A stretch of 14,695 bases of DNA from Sulfurospirillaceae bacterium (GTDB lineage Bacteria; Campylobacterota; Campylobacteria; Campylobacterales; Sulfurospirillaceae), in contig JAQWCT010000031.1 in the NCBI GenBank assembly GCA_028705785.1, positions 1 to 14,695 on the forward strand, in the 5' to 3' direction. The notes under the pieces are model-generated. The model saw nothing but the letters and a program-made list of their open reading frames with translations, searched no databases and was not told where the DNA came from. The position numbers and the translations under genes are program-made. This document shows, piece after piece, positions 1-7,113 of this stretch; the stretch's first letter is position 1, and every line of letters starts with the position of its first letter.

Positions 1-389
1 ACGATTTGATTTTCAATAACAAAAAACCCCATATCAATCTGCGAAAGTCCACCCAACAAATAAAGCCCGACTATACTCACACAAGCTTGAGTAAGAAGCC
101 TTTTTCTAGGACTGAGCTCATATAAATCATCTAAAAAACTCACGATAGAAAGCATTAATCCAACCATTAAAGCCTCAAACAATTGAACATCTATAGCCTT
201 ACATGTAAAGGTATAAACAAGTCCCAAAAACCATGTCATTGCAATAGCCACTCCCCCACCATGAGGCGTTGGCGTATCATGAGAACTTCGTTCATTTGGT
301 ATAGCTAAGAGAGATTTTTTAAGAGAGATTTTTTTGATAATATAGGTCAAAATAAACGAACTTAAGAATAAGCCAAAATATACCATCAT
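1..389 (-). CDS. Undecaprenyl-phosphate sugar-1-phosphate transferase, WecA/WbpL/MraY family (3' part cut off)
   Basis: Only the first 129 codons are inside the window; the C-terminus runs off the left edge. Reading the minus strand from 389 gives an integral membrane protein. It has a hydrophobic N-terminal helix (about residues 3-18), the family motif PNERSSH (31-37) followed by PTPHGGG (40-46), two further hydrophobic stretches (about 47-62 and 72-86), and the acidic pair in SFLDDL (DD at 87-88). These are hallmarks of the polyprenol-phosphate HexNAc-1-phosphate transferases, which place the first sugar phosphate on the lipid carrier at the inner membrane. WbpL-type members of O-antigen loci fit best, but sugar specificity cannot be read from this fragment. 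The start ATG overlaps the stop of the GT4 gene by 4 nt (ATGA), and a second ATG follows at once (386). An AAGAAG-like ribosome site lies just upstream. Translational coupling to the GT4 gene is likely. Confidence 0.9.
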   Translation of the reverse strand, partial: MMVYFGLFLSSFILTYIIKKISLKKSLLAIPNERSSHDTPTPHGGGVAIAMTWFLGLVYTFTCKAIDVQLFEALMVGLMLSIVSFLDDLYELSPRKRLLTQACVSIVGLYLLGGLSQIDMGFFVIENQI

Positions 390-1537
390 GCTTTAACTTC
401 TTTTTCAAGTTTGAAGAACTCATCTTTCAATGCCAGCCAAAAATTATCTTGGGCATATCGGTTCAATATACTTTGGCGTACATTTTTTTTTACTTCCTGA
501 TAAAAATCTTTTTCAACTATAAAACGCTTTATACTGACGTATAGGGCATCAACATCTTTTGGCTCAACTAGCAAACCATTTTTTTCAGGAAGAATTACTT
601 CATTACATCCATTGATATTAGTCGCTAAAAGAGGAATCCCGTAGCTACCTGCTTCTATCAATACATTGGGTAAGCCCTCACGATAGCTTGGTAAAACAAA
701 TAAATCAGTGATAGCTAGGTAAGTTCGGATATCCTCTTTAAACCCAATATGAGTAATCTTTTGATTATGTTCTATTATAGCTTTACTCTCAGCATCGATT
801 GGATCTAACAATTCCTCAAAATGACCTACTAACAGAAGTTTAAGATGTTCAAAGGATTGCGATAAAGTATCAAATGCATGAACGAGCTCTATTATTCCTT
901 TATCTTTAACGATTCTACCGACAAAGGTAATGACAAAATCGCCTTCTTCAAAACCCAATGCTTTTTTTAAGCTATCTCTTTCTAAAGGTGAAAGTGAATT
1001 ATGAAAAAAGTTCACATCAACACCATTAATTGAACCTTGAGCGATAACATTAACTGCTTTGTGCGTAAGATACTTTTGTATATACGCTTTAAGATTAAAA
1101 CTATTAGCGTAGAGATGTGTAGCACAAAGATATGTTATGCGCTCTGTTATTTCTAAGATAAGCTTCCTTATACCCCTTGCTTCCATCATGGGCAATCCAA
1201 CAATATTATGAATCCGTAAAGGAACACGACATAAACATGAAGCCAACATCCCTAGTAAGCCAGCTTTAGGAGTCAATGTATAAACAATGCTTGGTTTACT
1301 TTGTCTAAAATAGTGCCACAAATGAATGAGCACTTTTATATCTAATAAAAGATTGATTTTGCGATTCAATGCAACACATCTCACGGGAACATTTTCATAG
1401 GATTCTATTGCTGCGATTGTAGGTGAAAAAGAGGTTATGATTTCAACATCATAAAACTGGGATAAATACTTCGCTTGCCCTTTTAACCATGTTTCAAAAA
1501 CAATCGGTACCGTAGCAATAATAATAAGTTTTTTCAC
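386..1537 (-). CDS. Glycosyltransferase family 4 (GT-B fold)
   Basis: This is a probable cytoplasmic retaining glycosyltransferase that adds one sugar to the lipid-linked repeat unit. From the GTG start it has 383 residues, normal for the family. The N-terminal half looks like a GT4 acceptor domain (KKLIIIATVP at 2-11, TPKAG at 89-93). The C-terminal nucleotide-sugar domain has FVGRIVKDKGI (205-215) and the E-x7-E region EGLPNVLIEAGSYG (287-300). An in-frame ATG at 1573 would add 12 residues, but it would overlap the upstream gene by 40 nt and give an unconvincing extension. The GTG at 1537 forms a GTGA overlap with the upstream stop, like the ATGA junctions elsewhere in this operon, with GGAG 11 nt upstream. 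It resembles PglA/WbpU-like enzymes in general form. Donor and linkage are unknown. Confidence 0.9.
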   Translation of the reverse strand: MKKLIIIATVPIVFETWLKGQAKYLSQFYDVEIITSFSPTIAAIESYENVPVRCVALNRKINLLLDIKVLIHLWHYFRQSKPSIVYTLTPKAGLLGMLASCLCRVPLRIHNIVGLPMMEARGIRKLILEITERITYLCATHLYANSFNLKAYIQKYLTHKAVNVIAQGSINGVDVNFFHNSLSPLERDSLKKALGFEEGDFVITFVGRIVKDKGIIELVHAFDTLSQSFEHLKLLLVGHFEELLDPIDAESKAIIEHNQKITHIGFKEDIRTYLAITDLFVLPSYREGLPNVLIEAGSYGIPLLATNINGCNEVILPEKNGLLVEPKDVDALYVSIKRFIVEKDFYQEVKKNVRQSILNRYAQDNFWLALKDEFFKLEKEVKA

Positions 1538-2355
1538 AGTTTTATTTGCTCCAATAAATACTCTTCTACGCATATAAATAAAGTTTTGTTTAGCTTTTGT
1601 ACCAACAAGCTATTGTCTGCCGTTGACATTTTAATTTCTTCTTTAAAAATATTGTTGATATCCAAACTAATGTTATGAATCTTTAAAAAGTCAATCATGT
1701 TTTTAATACAAACGCCTTCACCAGTGCCAACATTAATGATAGGAAGATTTTTGAGTTCAAGTAACTTTGCATAGATAATAACAACATCTTCTATAGAGAT
1801 AAAATCCCGAATTGCGCTACCGTGATTGGCAACAGTAAAAACCGAGCCATCACGGCAAGATGCTAAAAGTTTTGAAATCACCGAAAAATGGTCTTCCCCT
1901 CCATACATGTTAAAAATTCTCGCTATCGTATAGTCTATGCTATTTTCTATACAATACTGGGCAATGAGCTTTTCATTAGTAGCTTTTAAAGTAGCATGAA
2001 GACTCATTGGCTTAATTTCATCGCTTTCTTTACACAATATATTGTTTCCATAGACTGAACTACTACTAGTATAAATAATCTTATGAATAGCAAAACCATT
2101 CTCTTTGATATAGGTTAAGACTTTTGAGGTAACACCAAGTGCATATGCGATATAACGCTCAGGGTCGCTCACATCCTCTAGCTTCGTGGCTGTTTGAAAG
2201 TTATTGAAAATTATATTTATTTTTTGCCCCACATAAAGATTTAAAACAGTTATATCATCCAGAATATCTCTCGCAGAAACCAACACAACATTATCTAATT
2301 TTTTAGCCAATCTGCGCGATAAATTACTTTCTTTACCAATAATAAGATGTATCAT
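1534..2355 (-). CDS. Divergent NAD-dependent epimerase/dehydratase-like (extended SDR) protein
   Basis: The 273-residue protein has the overall order of an extended SDR nucleotide-sugar enzyme. It has an N-terminal beta strand and cofactor loop (MIHLIIGKESNLSRRL, 1-16), a YTSSSSVYG segment with the expected Ser cluster (95-103), an ARIFNMYGG segment (145-153), a substrate-side RDFISIEDV segment (183-191) and INVGTGEG (207-214). Two canonical features are altered. The glycine-rich GxxGxxG loop reads GKESNLS, and the YxxxK catalytic pair reads HATLK (H120, K124), with His in the Tyr position. It could be a real enzyme using another general acid, a subfamily with its own chemistry, or a non-catalytic relic; the reading frame is intact. 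Its start overlaps the GT2 stop by 4 nt (ATGA), and its own stop overlaps the GTG of the GT4 gene. The substrate is unknown, presumably a nucleotide sugar used by this locus. Confidence 0.8.
   Translation of the reverse strand: MIHLIIGKESNLSRRLAKKLDNVVLVSARDILDDITVLNLYVGQKINIIFNNFQTATKLEDVSDPERYIAYALGVTSKVLTYIKENGFAIHKIIYTSSSSVYGNNILCKESDEIKPMSLHATLKATNEKLIAQYCIENSIDYTIARIFNMYGGEDHFSVISKLLASCRDGSVFTVANHGSAIRDFISIEDVVIIYAKLLELKNLPIINVGTGEGVCIKNMIDFLKIHNISLDINNIFKEEIKMSTADNSLLVQKLNKTLFICVEEYLLEQIKL
1549..1552 (-). promoter_or_regulatory. Ribosome binding site supporting the GTG start at 1537
   Basis: On the minus strand GGAG lies 11 nt before the GTG codon at 1537-1535. The spacing is slightly long but usable. 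With the GTGA overlap it favours the GTG over the upstream ATG at 1573. Confidence 0.5.
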
Positions 2356-3191
2356 TTTGACTCGATATAAAATTGATATGATTTAAAGATATTTTTGGCA
2401 TTCCAAAATAGTTTACGAATAGAATACATGATATAAACGACTGCATAAAAATTATAGCGCTTTGCTATAGTTATAACTTCATTATAAGCTTCTATACGAT
2501 GCGTGTTAGCCATTCCACCTGAACGCATGTTAGAAAATATATGATGGTCACATTCAAAAATTTTCACAGATGATGTGTGAAATCGTAAAAGCAAGTCATA
2601 ATCCATCGCATATTTTAATGTTGTGTCAAAAAGCCCAAAAGAGCGATAAGCTTCTGCTTTGACAAATGTTGAGGGATGAACGACTGTCATCCCTGACCAC
2701 AATAAGTATGGCTTTGAGTGCAAAATACGCCACACATTTCCTGTATAAAGCTTCATACTTCCACATAAAACTTCATAGTCAGGATGTGTTAAAAAAACTT
2801 TTGCAACATAAGAAAGAGCATCTACTTCATACCAATCATCAGAATTAATAATCCCAATTATCTCACCACTAGCTTTTTGGATACCTTTATTAAAAGCATC
2901 ACTTATGCCATTATCTTTCTCACTGACCCAATAATCAATCTTATCTTCATATTGTTTGATAATCTCTAATGTTCCATCAGTAGATCCGCCATCAATGATA
3001 ATATATTCTACATTATCATATGTTTGACTTATAACACTTTGTATAGTTTCTTCGAGATGTTGTTCACCGTTAAAAACTACCGTTATGATCGAAATAAGAG
3101 GTTTATTTTTATATGACTTTTGGGAATACCCTTTGGTTCTAAGTCCGCCTTCACTTTTTGGCTTTTGCATTTCATCTAAAACTATATTCAT
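2352..3191 (-). CDS. Glycosyltransferase family 2
   Basis: This is a GT-A fold inverting-type glycosyltransferase of 279 residues, predicted cytoplasmic or membrane-associated. After an N-terminal extension of about 30 residues (with GGLRTKGY, 15-22) comes the nucleotide-binding strand PLISIITVVFNGE (31-43). It is followed by ETIQSVISQTY (48-58), IIDGGSTDGT (65-74), the metal-binding INSDDWY segment (115-121) and a C-terminal MDYDLLLRF segment (196-204) with an acidic residue suitable as catalytic base. The N-terminal extension before the core is also familiar from other WcaA-like family members, so the start at 3191 is kept, although the ribosome site is weak. A Met at residue 8 (3170) is an alternative start. 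The gene starts 2 nt after the aminotransferase stop and its TGA overlaps the next start. Donor and acceptor sugars cannot be assigned. Confidence 0.92.
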   Translation of the reverse strand: MNIVLDEMQKPKSEGGLRTKGYSQKSYKNKPLISIITVVFNGEQHLEETIQSVISQTYDNVEYIIIDGGSTDGTLEIIKQYEDKIDYWVSEKDNGISDAFNKGIQKASGEIIGIINSDDWYEVDALSYVAKVFLTHPDYEVLCGSMKLYTGNVWRILHSKPYLLWSGMTVVHPSTFVKAEAYRSFGLFDTTLKYAMDYDLLLRFHTSSVKIFECDHHIFSNMRSGGMANTHRIEAYNEVITIAKRYNFYAVVYIMYSIRKLFWNAKNIFKSYQFYIESK

Positions 3192-3192
3192 A

Positions 3193-4281
3193 TTAAATAT
3201 CTTTAAAAGCGTTTATACAATGACAAACTTCTTTAATATTTTCTTTGGTGTGATAATACGAAAGAGGTAAACTAAGGGTTGTTTCGTGTATTTCATCGCT
3301 CAGAGGATATTCTCCTCTTAAGATACCTTGCATTGCTTTTTGCTTATGCGGAGGAATTGGATAATGCACTTCTGTTTTAATCTGATGGGCGAGCAAATAT
3401 TCTCTGAGCTTATCCCTCTTTTGGTACCTTATATTAAAAATATGATAAACATCAAAATAGTCTTCATCAACCACGGGTTTAATAAATCTATCGTCTAAAA
3501 CTTCTAGGTAGACCTTTGCCAAATCCCTTTTATGTTGCGTAATATCTTCCAACGCTTTGAGTTTAACCGATAAAAATCCTGCTTGAATTTCATCGAGCCT
3601 AGAGTTAAACCCTATTTCATCGTTATAATATTTTGTAGCTGAACCATAGTTTCGTAGCGATTTTAAGTTTTTTGCAAAATTATCGTCATCGGTTGTAATA
3701 GCCCCAGCATCTCCCAATGCACCTAAATTTTTAGTTGGATAAAAACTGAAACATCCTATACCAAACGAACCTACTTTTTGATTTTTATACATTGCACCAT
3801 GGGCTTGTGCCGCATCTTCTATGATTTTCAAGTCGTATTTTTGAGCAATACTACCTATGGCGACCATATCACATGCTTTACCATACAGATGAACCACTAA
3901 AATAGCTCTAGTCTTTTGAGTAATTTTTTCTTCAATTTTTGAAGGATTAATCGTATAGGTCTTGATATCTGGCTCAACTAAAATAGGCTTTAACCCATTT
4001 CGTAAAATAGATAAAATTGTTGCGATATAAGTATTTGAAGGAACGATAATCTCACTTCCTTGTGGAAACTTGAAAGCAGCAATAGTAAGTACAAGAGCAT
4101 CTAATCCTGAGGCAACGCCAACACAATGCCGTGTTTGACAAAATGTAGCAAATTCTTTTTCAAAAGTTGCAACATTTTCACCCAATACAAACCAACCACT
4201 CTCTAAAAATTGATTAAACTTTTCTTTGTAGGCATGAAAAAACTTTTGATTACTCAGCTGTAAATTTTCATATTCAATCAT
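3193..4281 (-). CDS. PLP-dependent sugar aminotransferase, DegT/DnrJ/EryC1/StrS family (FdtB/QdtB-like)
   Basis: This is a 362-residue fold-type I aminotransferase that converts a keto sugar nucleotide into an amino sugar nucleotide, normally with glutamate as amino donor. Visible motifs are SGLDAL in the phosphate-binding region (58-63), PSNTYIAT (81-88), IIEDAAQAHGA with the cofactor Asp (153-163, D156), and SFYPTKNLGALGDAG (179-193), whose K184 is the expected Schiff-base lysine. The length is normal and the key residues are present. It overlaps the upstream FdtA/QdtA-like gene by 4 nt (ATGA). In known pathways the 3,4-ketoisomerase feeds such an aminotransferase to give dTDP-3-amino-3,6-dideoxy-D-galactose (Fuc3N) or its gluco epimer (Qui3N). 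That pathway is inferred from the pairing; the sequence alone does not separate 3-amino from 4-amino specificity. Confidence 0.93.
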   Translation of the reverse strand: MIEYENLQLSNQKFFHAYKEKFNQFLESGWFVLGENVATFEKEFATFCQTRHCVGVASGLDALVLTIAAFKFPQGSEIIVPSNTYIATILSILRNGLKPILVEPDIKTYTINPSKIEEKITQKTRAILVVHLYGKACDMVAIGSIAQKYDLKIIEDAAQAHGAMYKNQKVGSFGIGCFSFYPTKNLGALGDAGAITTDDDNFAKNLKSLRNYGSATKYYNDEIGFNSRLDEIQAGFLSVKLKALEDITQHKRDLAKVYLEVLDDRFIKPVVDEDYFDVYHIFNIRYQKRDKLREYLLAHQIKTEVHYPIPPHKQKAMQGILRGEYPLSDEIHETTLSLPLSYYHTKENIKEVCHCINAFKDI

Positions 4282-4640
4282 TCATACGCCTCATCAATAT
4301 AATCATTGATATCATAATACTCCGAGGCAAATACTAACAAAGTAGCGCCTTCTGAGAATTTATCCATCGTATGCCAATCTTGAGTATCCAAAAGAAGGCA
4401 TTTAAAAGGTTTGTCCAATAGAAATATATTTTCGTCTTTCCCGTTGTGAACATATATTTCACAACTGCCCCCCACACATATAAGGGCTTGTCTATTTTTT
4501 TTGTGACGATGCCCGCCTCGTTTACATGTAACATCGTAGATATAATAAAAACGCTTTATCTCAAAGGGTAGTATTTTTTCAACAATGCTTAACACTCCTC
4601 TGTGGTCTCCAAAGGTTGGTAATTCAACTATATGCGCCAT
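4278..4640 (-). CDS. FdtA/QdtA-type cupin, dTDP-4-keto-6-deoxyhexose 3,4-ketoisomerase (WxcM-like)
   Basis: A 120-residue single-domain cupin. Members of this family move the keto group of dTDP-4-keto-6-deoxyglucose from C4 to C3, the step before 3-amination. Visible family features are the N-terminal FGDHRGVLSIVE region (10-21), FEIKRFYYIYDV (26-37), RGGHRHKK with the two histidines expected at the active site (H44 and H46), GGSCEIYVHNG (57-67), DWHTM (88-92) and a terminal ASEYYD segment (105-110). It is somewhat shorter at the C-terminus than the characterised FdtA type. The residue between the two histidines is Arg rather than the Ala I recall for FdtA; I believe HRH also occurs in related WxcM-like proteins. 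It abuts the GT8-like gene with no gap, has GGGA upstream, and overlaps the aminotransferase by 4 nt, supporting a functional pair. Fuc3N versus Qui3N configuration cannot be decided here. Confidence 0.88.
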   Translation of the reverse strand: MAHIVELPTFGDHRGVLSIVEKILPFEIKRFYYIYDVTCKRGGHRHKKNRQALICVGGSCEIYVHNGKDENIFLLDKPFKCLLLDTQDWHTMDKFSEGATLLVFASEYYDINDYIDEAYE

Positions 4641-5588
4641 TTAAAGTCCCAAAATATAATCTTTTGTATATACATTATACGCACCTTTAAACCATCGTTT
4701 TATATTTCTAAGTATTATTGTACACTTTATTGTTGATTTTACAGAACCATGATAATCATATGTTTTGTCTATTGTTCCAATTCTTGCATTGATTTTTTCA
4801 AGGCACGCTACATAAGGCTTATACAAAAACGCTAAATCACTCTCTCTTAGGCGATAGCTTCCAAGTTCGACTTTATTATTCTCAAAAAACTTAAAGCCAT
4901 GAAAATGGTAAAAGACAAGGTCAAAGGCTTTACCGTCATATTTGTATTGCTGAATATTCCAAGGAGCGACACCTCCTCCTAAATGTTGTAGTACATGGAC
5001 TCCCTCAAATCTCGCTGTCCAGTCATCTAAATATTTTTGATCGCCAAATTTACCATCTTCATGCCTTGCATAACACCACTCATTACAAGCATTTCGCCAC
5101 CAATTTAACACTTTCATCCCATTGGCATCATTTTTAAATGTCATGAATTGTACGCAGTAAATTCCACTCGTACTACTTTGGTCATACTTAGGCGTATATC
5201 TATGCTCTGTTATCAATACAGACTTCTCTCCCATTTCTTCTATCAAAATAGAAGGATTAGCAAAAAAATACAAATCGGCATCAAGATAGGTACAATTTTG
5301 AAGAGAGTACATTTCAATGGCAAACTTAATAATAGAAGGCGTACATGTCCAACAGTATTCACCTGCACTTCGAGTATTTTTAATACCCAGCAACGCCTCA
5401 TCTTCAAACTCTTTTAGTGCAATAACCGTTACACTTTTGAGGTTTAATTTTTTTAAAAGCACATAACATCTCTCATCAAACGCAAAAATATAAAGATGAA
5501 AATTATCACTATGCCTTTTAAGTGACTCATACATCGCAAGCCCTCGCGTTACATAGTTACTGTCAAAGAGCGTACAATAGTTATACAT
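4641..5588 (-). CDS. Glycosyltransferase, GT8-like nucleotide-diphospho-sugar transferase
   Basis: A 315-residue soluble protein with a GT-A type layout. The N-terminal strand and loop YCTLFDSNYVTRGLAMYESL (4-23) resembles the donor-binding start of GT8-like transferases. A metal-binding DxD motif sits in CTYLDADLYFF (99-109, DAD 103-105), and a later FGDQKYLD segment (181-188) matches the conserved acidic/glutamine region of such enzymes. The internal segment GEYCWTCTPSIIKFAIE (76-92) is rich in Cys and Trp and appears typical of this bacterial group. It overlaps the upstream methyltransferase by 8 nt and abuts the ketoisomerase gene, so it may transfer the 3-amino sugar made by its neighbours; that is a guess from position. 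CAZy family assignment by eye is tentative. Confidence 0.82.
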   Translation of the reverse strand: MYNYCTLFDSNYVTRGLAMYESLKRHSDNFHLYIFAFDERCYVLLKKLNLKSVTVIALKEFEDEALLGIKNTRSAGEYCWTCTPSIIKFAIEMYSLQNCTYLDADLYFFANPSILIEEMGEKSVLITEHRYTPKYDQSSTSGIYCVQFMTFKNDANGMKVLNWWRNACNEWCYARHEDGKFGDQKYLDDWTARFEGVHVLQHLGGGVAPWNIQQYKYDGKAFDLVFYHFHGFKFFENNKVELGSYRLRESDLAFLYKPYVACLEKINARIGTIDKTYDYHGSVKSTIKCTIILRNIKRWFKGAYNVYTKDYILGL

Positions 5589-6309
5589 CTTTTATCTTCT
5601 TTGCCAACACAATATTATCCAGATACAAATCATCATTTCTAGGTAAAATCTTGGCAAGAAGAAGTCCTAAAAGATTGATGGGAGCCATTAAAATCAATGT
5701 TATTCCCAAATTTACATATATCTTTTTTGTCAATGTTATTTTAAATAAATACGCATTGATCAGTTGAAAAATAACTTCTAATCCGTTGTTGCTTTTTCGA
5801 TGCTCCATAATTTCAAAACCATTTTCACACAAAAGATATTCTAGTCCAAACGAAGAATAGCGAGCATAATCATAAGGTTGTTCATGTTCGTCCCAAACAA
5901 AAGGAACTGTTATCAAAAATTTACCATCCATTTTTAGTACTCGATTTGCTTCTTTCAAAAAATCATTAGGATTAAATACATGCTCAAAGACTTGATTTGA
6001 AATCAAATTATCAAAATTTTGATTGGCAAAAGGCATATGTGCGCCATCATAAAAATAATCAGCTTTTTTATGTATTCTATTGGTTGGAGTATCAAGTTCA
6101 AGCCCTATATATTCTCTTGCGTGACTTAAATGAGCGTACGGTTTGTGCCCGCAACCTATATCTAAAACCCTCCCATCTAACTGTACAATAAGTTCTGAAA
6201 TACCTCGATACAACCCTTTTCGTGCAAAATAAAAAGGATTAATAAAAAGCCCTATGAAGCGTGGATTAAATTGTTCTTGCAAATAAAGATTTTTTAATTT
6301 TTTAATCAT
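5581..6309 (-). CDS. Class I SAM-dependent methyltransferase with C-terminal hydrophobic segment
   Basis: A 242-residue Methyltransf_11-like protein. SAM-binding motif I is VLDIGCGHKPY (48-58), the acidic end of strand 2 is YIGLELD (67-73), a motif around FDNLISNQVFEHV (99-111) follows, and VLKMDGKFLITVPFVWDEHEQPYDY (124-148) is the post-core strand and substrate loop seen in glycan-locus members. Near the C-terminus, residues about 198-220 are strongly hydrophobic and followed by Lys/Arg, suggesting membrane anchoring close to the lipid-linked substrate. The start overlaps the TIGR04325-like gene by 8 nt, with GGAG 8 nt upstream of the ATG. The most likely role is O-methylation of a sugar in the repeat unit; the acceptor is unknown. 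Confidence 0.87.
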   Translation of the reverse strand: MIKKLKNLYLQEQFNPRFIGLFINPFYFARKGLYRGISELIVQLDGRVLDIGCGHKPYAHLSHAREYIGLELDTPTNRIHKKADYFYDGAHMPFANQNFDNLISNQVFEHVFNPNDFLKEANRVLKMDGKFLITVPFVWDEHEQPYDYARYSSFGLEYLLCENGFEIMEHRKSNNGLEVIFQLINAYLFKITLTKKIYVNLGITLILMAPINLLGLLLAKILPRNDDLYLDNIVLAKKIKDV

Positions 6310-7099
6310 TGTTGCGCTCCAAAATCATTCCTCGAAAAGCACACAATTCCGTTTTGCCATCCAAGCCATCAAAACTTTCTACGACATGATAACGATGAAG
6401 AACAGCAGATAAAAACTGTTTTTCTTCAAAGAACCAACAAGGATAGCTCGCCTCATAAATAGAAGGTGGAACTTTTTGAACAGTTAATCTTTCTTGACAC
6501 GCAAAAGGTGTTCTATCTATAACAATAAATTCAAAATTAAATTTTAACAGTTCATCAAGCAAGACATAGGGTTTTTCAATGTATTGTAAGACACCTGAAA
6601 GCACTAAAATAGTGGTGTGATTTATAATGAAGCAACTTTTTATATCATCATAAAATTTCAAGCGCTCATCTTCAAACTCTTTTTTACCAATCTCAACAAA
6701 CCGTTTTTGTTCGATGATACTCCATGAAACTTCTTTTAATCCATCTAAAAATTTCTTATTTTGAAAATAAGTACTCCCAAGACTTCCTCCAAAATCTATG
6801 ACATGCAAAGCACCTTGAGACTTAGCCGAGGCATACATTAAACCTGCTAAAAGAGGCCATGAGTACTGAATCTCATCAAACAAAACACTATCTCGCTCAT
6901 ATACTGCTGTACTATTTTTAACTTTTTGTAAGGAAGTGTTTACTTTACGAGCGATTGCATCAGCATCATAGCCCGAAGAAGCCTCTTTCGCTTCTTGCCA
7001 ACTTTTATAATCTCCGTGCCAGCCATATTTTCGATTTTTTACATATCTATAAAAATTCACGAATACGGGTGGAATCAAAGTTTTTAATATCTGTTTCAT
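6302..7099 (-). CDS. Putative methyltransferase, TIGR04325/LIC12133-like family
   Basis: A 265-residue protein that I recognise as the TIGR04325 type, an uncharacterised putative methyltransferase family found in surface-polysaccharide loci. The N-terminal part holds a WHGDYKSWQEAKEASSGYD segment (27-45) typical of the family. The Rossmann core follows, with IDFGGSLGSTYFQN (101-114) as a variant SAM motif I, VLSGVLQYIEKP (166-177), an IDRTPF segment (194-199) and a YPCWFF segment (219-224). The motif FGGSLGS differs from the ordinary DxGxGxG loop, so methyl transfer is a family prediction and not shown. It lies 14 nt after the DGNHR protein, with AAGG 8 nt before the ATG, and overlaps the next methyltransferase by 8 nt. 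Confidence 0.82.
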   Translation of the reverse strand: MKQILKTLIPPVFVNFYRYVKNRKYGWHGDYKSWQEAKEASSGYDADAIARKVNTSLQKVKNSTAVYERDSVLFDEIQYSWPLLAGLMYASAKSQGALHVIDFGGSLGSTYFQNKKFLDGLKEVSWSIIEQKRFVEIGKKEFEDERLKFYDDIKSCFIINHTTILVLSGVLQYIEKPYVLLDELLKFNFEFIVIDRTPFACQERLTVQKVPPSIYEASYPCWFFEEKQFLSAVLHRYHVVESFDGLDGKTELCAFRGMILERNND

Positions 7100-7113
7100 T
7101 CATACACCTTCAT

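Noticed and set aside
483..491. T9/A9 homopolymer in the GT4 gene as a phase-variation switch
   Set aside because: Runs of this length are common in AT-rich DNA, the frame is intact, and nothing else points to switching. It encodes an ordinary Lys-Lys-Asn stretch near the C-terminus.
1535..1573. Longer start of the GT4 gene at ATG 1573
   Set aside because: It would overlap the upstream gene by 40 nt and add 12 residues that do not fit the family N-terminus. The GTG at 1537 gives a GTGA junction like its neighbours and has GGAG upstream.
2666..2848. Plus-strand open frames opposite the minus-strand genes (here and at several other places, for example 3085-3270, 5148-5417, 10968-11288, 13554-13913)
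   Set aside because: Each lies antisense to a gene with clear family motifs, has no recognisable domain and no ribosome site, and is explained by the codon bias of the opposite strand.
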